A stretch of DNA of 64,000 nucleotides. It comes from Echinarachnius parma. Lineage: Eukaryota; Echinodermata; Echinoidea; Clypeasteroida; Echinarachniidae. Below, in pieces: positions 25,401 to 37,400 of the stretch. How positions within the stretch are numbered: the first letter of the stretch is position 1; each line of letters opens with the position of its first letter. The notes below the pieces were generated by a model. The model saw only the letters and a list, made by a program, of their open reading frames with translations, ran no database searches and was not told where the DNA came from. The position numbers were made by a program, and so were the translations under genes. The DNA lies in the NCBI GenBank assembly GCA_037951105.1, contig JBAMJV010008004.1:28501-92500 (forward strand). Reading direction: 5' to 3'.

Positions 25401-28400
25401 TATATAAAAATTGGATATTATTATTATTATTATTATTTAGTAGTAGTTTCAGTGGCTGCTTCCTTCATGTCGTTGTTCAGATTCCACAATTCAACACACA
25501 TCACTACGGGGACCGATCATTCAGCGTAACTGCACCCACTCTCTGGAATAATCTATCCCATCACATTCGATCTATGACCTCGTTGGACTCATCATATATA
25601 CAATAATATTCTCTTTAATGTGTAAATTGTCTAATCTCTGTCGAGTAGACAATATGAATTGATTTATATATGTTCTTGTTTTAAATTGATAAAGGCTTAT
25701 GACGTTTTACGGTCTAGCTTGTTTTTAAATTATTATACTTAATCTGAGAATAAGATAATATTATGTGAACTACTAAGTTAATTAATATGTCACTTTCTAG
25801 TGGTCAGTTCCCATCTGAATTAAAATAGCCTTGGTTCAACCACTTTTGAAGAAACCTGGTCTAGAGCCTAGTTTTAGTAACCTTAGACCAATTAGTAATT
25901 TGCCTCTAAGTTAGTTGAGGGTGCTGCCACTCAACAAATTTTGCAACACCTCGTGAGTCATTCACTTTTCCCACCTACCCAATCTGCATACAGACAATAC
26001 CACAGTACTGAGACTACTCTATACTTAGAATAAAAAAATTATCTTCTGATGGCCATGGACCAGCAAAAAGTAAATTTGTGCCGCATTTGACACTATTGAT
26101 CATAGCACATTGTTGAATACACTCCAAAGATCTTTTGGTATAGACGATATTGTTTTGTTATGGATTAAATCATATCTTAGTGATAGATAGCAAAGTATAC
26201 AAATTCATGAAGTTGTTTCTGATGAAATTGCCGTCCCTCATGGTGTGCCTCAAGGTTCACGCCTCGGCCCCTTACTTTTTACACTCTACATGAGTAATTT
26301 GATTGGCCTAAGAAGCATTTTCAAACTGTAAATTGTCACTGTTATGCGGATGATACACAATATTTGTCTCTTTTGCACCAAGCGATATTGAGACGCAAGG
26401 TAGTATTCTAGTTTTGGAAAATTGTATTAAATTTATAAGATCTTGGATGCTTCACAATAAATTAAAGTTGAACGACAGTAAAACAGAATTTTGTATTGTT
26501 GGAACACCCAGACAGGTTTCAAAATTAAACATTAGTGACATTAATGTTGGAAATTCTGTCGTTAGTCTATCTAACAAGGTGATAAATTTAGGTGTGTGGT
26601 TTGATACAGGTCTGAGCATGGAAAAACATATTTCAAATACATGCAAATCTGCCTTTTTTATGATATATAATATTCGTCGTATACGAAAATACTTCGATCA
26701 GAAAAGTGCCGAAACACTTATACATGCATTTATAAGTAGTAAAATTGATTATTGTAATAGTTTGCCTGATACACAATTAATGAAACTGCAGCGGGTACAA
26801 AATGCATGTGCCAGACTTGTTTGTAACTCGTCAAAGTTTTGTCATATCACTCCTTTGTTGAAAACATTACATTGGTTGCCTGTTAAACAACGTATTATTT
26901 TTAAAGTTTTGCTGATTGTGCATTATAAAGCAATGCATGGTCAAGCCCCAAGTTATATAATTGAATTACTTTCGTTGCAATCACATTCTCATTATAATTT
27001 GAGAAGCTCACGTGATACACCTCTTGGAGTTACCCAAATTTTCTGCCAAAACAAAGATAACTTTGGGAGATCATGCATTTGTTTGTGTCGCCCCAAAACT
27101 ATGGAACAGTTTACCATTTTATTTGAGAAAATTGAAACTATTGATACATTTAAGTCTACGTTAAAAACTCATTTGTTTAAGCAGGCCTTTCCATAAGATT
27201 GTTTGTTTGTACGTTCTGGTTCTTGTACGTTTGTTTTTGTTCACTTAAAAAGGAGCTTTTTTTAATCTATTTTTTTAAGCGCAGTAGAGTATATATTCAT
27301 AGTAGCTGCGCTATACAAATGTTCGTATTGTTATTATTATTATTATAACGTGTAATTGTAAATAATTTAAGATGTAATGTATTTTTAAATTTGTATTTAC
27401 AAACTGTATTTTTACAATGTGTGCACAATATATATGTGATTCATATGCAATTCGAATTTCAAACTACGAAACATGAAACCCATAAGTACCATTATATCTT
27501 TCGATCTTTCGAGCCAAAACCAATTCAGTGGTGATGGACTTTGTACAGACTTTTATAATATTATGACAAGTATATACTTAGACTGATATGTCTCCCCTTT
27601 CAACTACAAGAATTGGGCAAAATTGGACAGTATGTTGCCCAACACTGGGCAACATACTGTCCACACAACTATTAGTTAAAATCTGCCCAACTGATGTTCA
27701 CTTGAAGGCTCAATTGGGTAATAATTGCCCAGAATTATGAATATTTTTAACCAACCAACAATTACCCAACTAAATTTACCCAACATTTTAAGAGTGTAAC
27801 ATGACTAATGTTTTTAGCATTACAGTAAAGTTACCATTATTTTAACCCAAACACGTACAGTTTTGTTCAATAAAAAAAACCGCACCAGAAAGGACAATAA
27901 TACATGCATATCACAAGTAAGGGTTAACAAATACATTTTTTGTTCAATGGAGATATCATCATATATGTGGGGACAAGTCGTCGGGTATATAATTAGACTG
28001 ACTCGCCCTTACAACTAACATGACTTATGGTTTATTTTAACAGAGAAGTTACCAGTAAACCTAAACCCGTACGGTTGTGTTCAATACAAAAAAAACATCC
28101 CCAGAAAGGACAATAACACATAACACATGCATATCGTACTTTGTTTTGTTCAATGCAGATATCATCCGATGCCAGATCTGCGGGGACAAGGCGTCGGGTA
28201 TGCACTACGGGGTGTACTCTTGTGAGGGATGTAAGGTAAGTTTGCAGGGTCAACATAATGATTTCAGTCATTCATTAATGATTTAATAGTTTTGTTATGA
28301 ACGCGAAAGCCGCGCCAGTTAAAAGTCGGTACGCCTTTGGATGATACTAAACACAATGATGCATTTCAATATGAAGGTATATTTTAAAAATGATTTTACA

Positions 28401-31400
28401 AGTTTCACATTATTATTTCCTTTTAAATTAAAAAAAAACATTTCATGAGGTTCAATTGCTAATGTATCAAATTGACAACAATTGATGTATTGCGCTTTGG
28501 AACGAAACTCTAAAAATAATATTTGTAACATAGTTATTTATCAATAATTTGTTTATGTTTATGTATTCATTAATCATGCAAATGTATGTATTTGTATTTA
28601 TATTAAATAATGTATATATAATTCATGTATTGTTTTACTATTTGTTTTATTTATTCATTTGTTTATTTATTTATTTTTTTATTCATTTAGTCATTCATTC
28701 ATTCATGCATTCATTCATTCATTTACCGTACTTATATAATTAATTCAAATAATGAACTTATTTATTTATTAATAATAATACAATGTATTTTTATATTTAT
28801 TCAACATGGTAGCCCCATCAACGATCATGTACTATTTGCTAGGGTTGGGGTCCCGTAATGATTACATGTTACATTTCCTTAAATTTAGCCGTGTGGAGGT
28901 ATAGCAGCTGCCAATCTCAATATTATATACAATATAAATCATATTCGCGCGAAAACATATATACGTAGAACCGGACCCCAAGTTATTTTGTTTACAGTGG
29001 CAGGCTTGGAAGGTATTCTGAGCGCGGGTAAATTTGTACTGCAAGTGTTGATTTGAATGAAGCGTGTTGATTCTCTATTTTGAATCATTATAATCACGCA
29101 CAAATGGGGTTCTTTCTTTTTGAGGCAAGTTCTGAATAGTTAAAGGGACTAATACATAACTTACGGGGAAGCGCTACAAGATTTATATACTACTTCTATG
29201 GTTACAACCTTAGCGCAATTTTATACTCGAATAATCAAATGCGCAAAAATAATCAAATGCGCAAAATAATTATGAATTAAAGTTATACTACAGTAATTTA
29301 GAGGGCGCTTCAATAAGAAATGATTCATTTGTGAGGTAATGGACAACTAAGTGTAATATGTGGAAGAGCATATGGTTTTAAAGATAAAACAATCTTTATT
29401 TGATCAGATTCGGTTCAGAAAGAGCTAAAATAAAATAAATATATCTGATTGAAATAAATTTTGGACTCACATTTATTCAACAATAAAAACAAAATTATAT
29501 AATGCCTACACTTTTTTGAAAATATACCAAATATGTTTTAATAGTTGTGAATGATCACTCTATTCATTATTAACTAAACATATATTCACAATTTTGTAAA
29601 ATAACAAATGGTTAAAATCAATATGTTTTTAGAAAGCGCCCTCTTGTGTTTTAACGGCTGTTTTTCATTTTATGATGACAGCATTTTAACTTAGCCTTTT
29701 GGGCATGATGGAATAATAACTAGTCTATAATTATGTGGTGCAAGTTTTGGTTACTGACATTCAGTTTGACAAAAAGTAATCAAAAACTGTACTTTCCCTT
29801 TAACATGTTTAAGCGTGTCATTTGCACCAATCTCGTGGTTTTCATTACAAGTACACATCATCGTTGTTGAAACCAAGTGCGCTCCTTCCAAAGCGCCCTC
29901 TTCAACATGATGACTTCCACACTTTAAAGGGGTAGTTTAGTTTTGGTAGAGAGGGCGTTGCATATCACAATTTTTCTGTGAGATAATGAAAAACTGAGTA
30001 TCGAATTTGAGAGAACATGCAATTTTAATGGCAGTATAAACTTTATTTGGTCAAAATCGGTCCAGAAACGGCTGAAATATCAATAAATATATTTGATCTT
30101 ATAATTATTTGGGGCCCAAATAATTAAATGATTTTTTTCAAAAAAGAACCTCTTGTGTTTTAACGGCTGTTTTTCATTTTATGATGACAGCATTTTAACT
30201 TAGCCTTTTGGGCATGATGGAATAATAACTAATAGTCTATAATTGTGTGGTGCAAGTTTTGTTTCCTATTCCATCATGCCCAAAAGGCTAAGTTAAAATG
30301 CTGTCATCATAAAATGAAAAACAGCCGTTAATACCTCAGTCACATTTGACACGGCGGCCGTACGGTCTAAAATTTCTACGGCCAATTACAAAAATAGGGC
30401 CGCCGTAGAATTTCTACGGTCACATGCATTAGCAGTCACATTTGCACGGCCGCCGCACGGCGTATCTTTAATTTGTGGAGACAGAAAATCTGCGGCTGCC
30501 GTACGGCCTTTGAAGTGATGACGCACGGTCGCCTTAGGGCGTCCCTGCGGTTGCCGTATGTTATTTGAACAAATATCAAGGCAGACGCAAGGCGCCCGCA
30601 AGGCGCCCACAAGGCGACCGCAAGGCGGCCGCAGGGGGGCCATACGGCAACCGTGCGGCCAGACTGACGCTAAAGCTACACCCCTAGAGTATAGGAGTGG
30701 TAGCCACATGTGGCGTGGATAATCGGAACAACATATTACGCAATATAGCGGAGACCTCAACAAACGGGTCGGGGCACTTCCCAAAATAGCGCACAACATA
30801 AAACAAAAAACACTACATATAACCAAAATGACTGTTCATAGTATTGTATTTCATTGAAAAAACACATCTGATGGACGTTATAACTGTTTTTCATTATTTT
30901 GGTAAGTGCCCCTTCTTTTTGGGGGCCATCCTGTATAGTTTGAAGAGTGCCATCAACCACTAATAATACCAACATACATACATCAGGGAATTTCGCAAGA
31001 AATTGTACAACAGTCAACACGTTTTGCACCATGCCTCCCAAGAATAGAGAGAAGGGGAAGGGTGGGAAGGCCAAGAAAAAGACCAATCCAGTCCCAGAGG
31101 AGGAGCAGCCATCCGCGGAGGAGGTAGAGACACAGGACCATGAGCCTGGTACGCTGGAGGATGAGGATGAATCCCCAGCTCTGCCACGGGGGCCGTACGG
31201 ATGGCGTGAGGCGAGCCTACGGGAGCCTTGCGTGGTCCTTGCGTTGCCCGCAGGGTGTGACACACACCGCAAGGCACCGCATCGTACGGGGACAGTTAGG
31301 CCACCGTACGGCGCGCGTAAGGCTGCCCTACGACGCCCGTATAATTCCTGTGGCCGACGCAATTTGTTGGGGATCTGCAAAAGTCAAAAGTAATTCATAG

Positions 31401-34400
31401 ACCCTAGGGCAGCCCCACGGCGCCCGCAAGACCACCGTACGCCGGACGTACGGTCGACGTGGAACCGTTCTACGCCATGGCTACGGCGAGTATAATTGCT
31501 TCGGCGACCGTGGAAATGAAAAAGAGTTATAACTTTTAGTTATAACTCTACGGCGACCCCTACGGCCTGTAAAATATACGGTTACGCCGTACGGGGACCC
31601 TGCGGCCACCGCAGATTTTCTGCGGCCGCCGCACGTTTCTCTCGATTTCGGGGGCGTACGACCGCCGTACGCTCGCCGTAGAGCAAATGTGACTGTAGCA
31701 TAAAACACAAGAGGTTTTTTTTTGGGCCCAAATAATTAAATGATTTGTTCAAAAAATAAAAAAAATGCTTACACTTTTTCAAAAATTATCAAAAGCGTTT
31801 TTTAAATAGTTGTTGATGATCTATCTACTTAATCATTATTTCAATAGAACATCACATGCATTTTTTGGTATGAAAAATGGTTGAAACCAATGCCTTTTTA
31901 TAAAGCGCCCTCTTGTGTTTTAATGGCTCTTTTTTAAATTATGATAACAGGTTTTTTACTTAGTCGTTTGTAATTGTGTATACCTTTCGAGCTTGGTGGA
32001 GTAATAACTTTTAGTTTATAATGTTACTGTCCAGGTTTGGTTACTAAAGTTCAGCCTTACCAAAACTGTACTACCCCTTTAATTTGTAGCGAGATAGCAT
32101 TAACATGTTATCTTGTCATTCCTGTCATTCCTTTTCACTTCATTTACACGTACAGGGTTTCTTTCGACGTACCCAGCGCCTGAAGCTAACGTATAAGCCG
32201 TGCCCCTACTGGGGCCAACCCGACGGGTGCATCATCAACATCGGGTCCAGGAACAAATGCCAGTACTGCAGATACCAGAAATGTCTTTCTCTTGGCATGT
32301 CATCGGAAGGTATTAATGTATACGTTGTGTTAATAACAACATTTAGTTTATGATAGGTATCTATATCATAACGTATTTTAATCATAATTATGGTATTTTG
32401 ATCATGTGGTTGCCTTTACTCAATGTTGTTATTGGTGGCTTTCCATAGTTTATAAGAGATGGAATCAACGCTAAAACAAACCTTTGACATAACAACATTG
32501 CCGGTTATAAAACCCTCTTTGGTTGAATATTCAAGACTTATTAAGCCAACAACCTAAATATTTCACCAATGATATCATCCTTGCATGGGCGTCGATCACG
32601 GGGGGGATCGGGGGGGAGGGGGGGGGGGGGGGGTGGATATATCCCCCAATATTTGAGGTGGGGGGGATGGCCTGTATTATTACCCCCTCCACCCCCCCCC
32701 CCCCAATTTTTGGGCTTCAGATTCTCATTAATAATGTGAACTTAGTACAATAGTCTTCTTTAAACCACATCTTGAGAGGGCTAAACTGCCCAAATCCAAA
32801 ATTGTGTGCTACGTGCAAACAATGCCTGTTGACTTTCGGTGTCATTCGTTTAAAAACTATTTTGTGTCCCCTCCGCCTATGCATCCTTGTTATTATTTCA
32901 CATCGTAAATAATGTTCACAATTAACATGATTAAATACAAAACGTAATGTTTGTCAAATATTTGTCAAATTTGGAGATAGCAATCAAACAACGTAATAAA
33001 AGACAGCATTATAAATGTGTTGTATACACTCTATTAATTACCATTGTATTTTAATCCCCCAGCTGTTCGGATGGGCCGGGTGCCGATCAAGGAGGTTCGA
33101 CGAATCAAACAGGAGCTGGATGAGGAGGCCAGCGAGTCGAACCCCAGCGAATGCGATCAGACCTTCATGTCGTACGTAGGCAACATGGCGGACAAGTTCA
33201 ACACCATGGTGTGTACCATCACCAAGCAGGATGTCGACAAGTTCTGGAAGAAATGCTCCTCGGTAAGTTGACCAGGTACTGTCGTAGTAAGTCCTGGAAC
33301 TGCGACGGTAATTCAGGTGCATAACAAAAGGATTGTTACAAGGGATCCAAATATTGTATACAACATTGTATTATGGTGTGAACCATCACCAAACTGGACG
33401 GCGACAAGTTCTGGAAGAAATAATATTCGGTAGGTAGACCAGGAATAAGGAACTTTGGTAGTAAGTCTGTCAGGTGTCTAATATAAATATTGGTTAAGTG
33501 TTGGCAGCTTGCTCAAGTTCTGAGTACCGACAAGTTCTAGAATAGAATTCTTTAGTAGGTCATGTATAGGTTGGCAAAGATAATTGGTTGTAAGTCCTAG
33601 GATCGCGCCGATAGTGTAGATGCATACAATTATAAACAAATACAAGTTCTTAAGAACTGTACTCCAGTAGTAAATTAAGTTGACCAGAACGGTAGTAGTA
33701 AGACCTGGACCCGGGGACCTGGAACAGCGCAGATAGTTCAGGTGCACAAAAAGAACAAGAACAAGTACATGTTCTGGAAGAATATAGTTCCTTGAAGGGT
33801 TGACCAGGTTTTTTTGTAAGTAAGCCCGGGTACTGCGCAAATAATTAATGTGCATACGAAACACGATCAAATAATATGTTTAAGGTTTGCCAGCAAGTTC
33901 TTGAAGAATGTCCTACTATTGGTTGACCAAGTAAGGCAAAAATTGCTAGAACAGGCAACATGATCCATGCATTGTGGTAGTTATTTTGGCCGTAGCTTGC
34001 CTTCGATGTTCATCTCGGGGTTCATCCGTTCCTATAATATTCCTTTCCCTGATTAATTTGTATAAAATATTTGTTTCCCTTCGCTTTCATCTCCAGCCTT
34101 TCAGGAGTTACATGCCGAACGGTTCGTTTATCGTCGATGGGATGCAGCTGGACCTCGAGGGTCCACCCCGCGAGATCACCAGCCGGGCGGAGATGGCCAA
34201 ACAGTGCTTCGTCAGTATGGAGGTGACCATCGAGAAATTCGCGGCGTACGCCAAGGAGCAGGATGAGTTTCGGCGGCTATCGGCGGCGGACCAGCTGATC
34301 TTGTTCAAGGGCGCCGCCCTGGAGGTGTGCGCCGTGCTCAGCGCGGGAAGATACTACCACGGTGTCTACAGGTAGGAACTAATTATGTGTAGAAAAGCTT

Positions 34401-37400
34401 TGCAAATGTTTAACCTACTGTATAATGGTCAAAGGTCGATTATGCTATAAATATCCATTTTTTATGTTGGTATCGCTAATCAAAGTTTAACTTGGATTAT
34501 AAGGTTTCACTAATTTTGCCGCCCTTTTAAAGAGAAGTAGTTACCCCAGTATCGAAGACCACACCCTCACTGTTGGTAGGCAAATGTGTTAATGCCACGA
34601 GCGAGAGAAGACCCATCACCCTCTAATGACACTTACACCATCCCCTCCTTGCTCCTGTCTATAATGTGTTCAGATTAAACTGGCAAAGATTTTCAGATAA
34701 GTTCTTTTGTTCAGCGCAGGTGAGTAAAAAGTTCATCTCCAGACCTGAATAAAAAAAGAAACTTAACAAAACAAAAGAAGCACAGTTCAAGATCTACATC
34801 AGCTAGTTCCCAGATTTCCCGAGATCAACATAAATGTACCAGCACGTGACGTGGCTGAGAACTCTTCGTATGAAAGGATCTCCATGTACATCAAGGCGGT
34901 AAAGTTCTTCTAATCGTACCCGATTAATAATCATTTCCAACAATTCAACATGTACAGCTATCAAATATACAACATCCATGATTATTTGTATGATTGGGTG
35001 ATAAATTCTTTCTACCCGATTTCATTCCCGACTTCTGTTTGTCCAGATTTCCAGAGATCAACACGTACATCCTGAGGAGATTATGTTCTATCGACTCTCC
35101 AAGTTGCCAACAATTCAACATGTTCAACCTCAAATATACAATGTCCAAAATTTGTATGATTCGTGATAAATTATTTCCACCCGAATTTTGTATGTCTAGA
35201 TTTCCTGAGATAAACACGTATATCCGACGCGATGTGGCTGAAAACTCCCCATTTGGGAAAGTCACCACATACATCGACGAGATGATGTTCTACGAGATGT
35301 TCAACAGACTAGACATATCGGAACTGGAGAGGGCGGTCTACTGCACCTTTCTGCTTTTTACACCAGGTAATAATGGTTGGACACTTATTTCAGTTCTGTG
35401 GATAATATTAATATTTTAGACCTTGTTCATAACAGCTTGATATTGATTAAGGTCAGTGTTGTTTGTGAATGATAGGACATCACGTTTGCATGAAACTGTT
35501 AAACAGACTGCAGTCTGACCTGTATTGATTTAGTGTCCACAGCACATGGAGACAAGAAAGTTTGCCTCTGTAGAGAGATGATGATATCTATCTATAGACA
35601 GGTTCCATGAACTGGAATGTGTGGTGTACTGTACCGTTCTGCTTTCGTTTCACAACTATTACACTAAATGATAACCTATGGAAGGCATGGCATGCATGGA
35701 GTGATAAGTCGATACATGTCTTCCACAGGTTATCATTTCAGTGATGTAATTGACAGCTATTCTCCGATTGAACATATTTTGGCAATAGTTGTTGATAGTT
35801 ATCCATTACCGGATATCGGAGAGCTGTTTTCTGAGCTAGAAGGATCTACAGTTTTTTCCAAGATGGATTTAGCATCCGCGTATCATCAGCTCGAGTTGGA
35901 TGAAGCCAGTCGTGACCTCACAGCATTCATCACCCATGATGGATTGTATCGTTTCAAGAGAGTTTGCTTTGGGTTGGCGTCGGCACCATCCACATTTCAG
36001 AAGCTCATGAGCACGATTCTAGCTGGACTACCTGGAGTTCAGTGTTACCTTGACGACATCATCGTGTACGGTAAGGATAAAACTGAACATGACAAACAAT
36101 TGAACATTGTACTCACCAAACTGCAGAACGCTGGTTTGCGTTTGAATCCTAGTAAGTGTCAGTTTCACTTGCCAGAACTCAGTTACCTAGGACATTCTGT
36201 GAGTAGTGAAGGTTTAGCACCTGATGATCGGCATGTAAAGGCCATAGTTGAAGCACCCGTACCGACAGATGTGGGCAAACTCAGATCAGTGTTAGGCATG
36301 ACAAATTACTATGCAAAGTTTGTACCTAACTATGCCACTGTTGTAGAACCAATGAGAAGGTTGTTGTGTAAAGATGTATCCTTTGTATGGGGGCCTGAGC
36401 AACAAGAGGCATATGATCAAATCAAGAGTACAATTGCACAGAGAGTTGTTCTTGGGTTATTCAATCCAAACTTACCTACCATTGTTACCACTGATGCGTC
36501 TGATTATGGGTTAGGGGCAGTACTTACCCAGGTCAAAGGGGGACATGAGGTTCCCATAGCATTTGCCTCAAGGTCGTTGTCACCTGCTGAAAGGAAGTAC
36601 TCCACAGGTGAAAAAGAAGCATTGGCTTGTGTTTGGGCATGTAACAAATGGTATACTTACCTTTGGGGTAGACATTTTGTACTTAGGACTGATCACCAAG
36701 CTTTGGTTACCATGTTAAGTACGAGGGGTCCAAGCAGACAAACCATGAGGATAGCACGTTGGTCTGCTCAGTTGTTACAGTTCGACTACACTGTACAATA
36801 CAAAACCGGCCGAGAGAATTATGTGGCCGATGCGTTATCTAGGGTACCGATAGAGGACCAAGAAGGTTCTGAGGTAGAAGAAGACGAGTATGTTCTGAGT
36901 CAGGTCAGTGACTCTCCAGTAAAACTTGAAGATTTGAAAGCTGCAACTTGCAGTGATAGAGTTCTGGTACAGGTCATGAAATACATTGAGGAAGGCTGGC
37001 CAGGTAGCCACAAGACCTTGCCTCACGAAATCAAACCATATCTCATATTGAGGGACGAGTTGTCAGTTGTAGATGACCTTGTGATGAGAGGGGGTAGGAT
37101 AGTAGTTCCATTGTCCCTACAAGCTAAGTTTGTAGACTTCGCTCATTCAGCACACCAGGGTATTGTGCGTACAAAACAAAGGTTGAGAGAAACATACTGG
37201 TTTCCAGGCATTGACAGGGTAGTAGAAGAGAAAGTCAAGTCATGTGTAACATGTCAAGAAAATGACAAATCACACAGCACACACAGTGCTCCAATGCAGT
37301 CTGTAGAATTTCCTGATTCGGCATGGGAAAAGATTGCCATTGATATTGTAGGGCCAATTGAAAATGCACCTCAGGATCAGAGATATGCTATTGTAGTAGT

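Larger units (their letters stand above)
29933..32082 (+). mobile_element. MITE family C, copy 5, rearranged and split by element K
   Basis: The left end TTTAAAGGGGTAGTTTAGTT and the right end CCAAAACTGTACTACCCCTT frame a 2.1 kb block. Inside, 30165-30235 is followed by its own inverted copy (30265-30330; TATTCCATCATGCCCAAAAG), then element K (30334-31696), then the rest of the family sequence from 31700. The ~300 bases just before exon 4 are therefore transposon-derived. Confidence 0.75.

Noticed and set aside
30386..31380. Long GC-rich open frames on both strands
   Set aside because: They arise from CGG-periodic transposon ends. Only the short stretch from 31031 looks coding-like.
34103..34106. 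Second AG near the start of receptor exon 6 as the acceptor
   Set aside because: It would put the well-conserved LBD sequence out of phase with exon 5.
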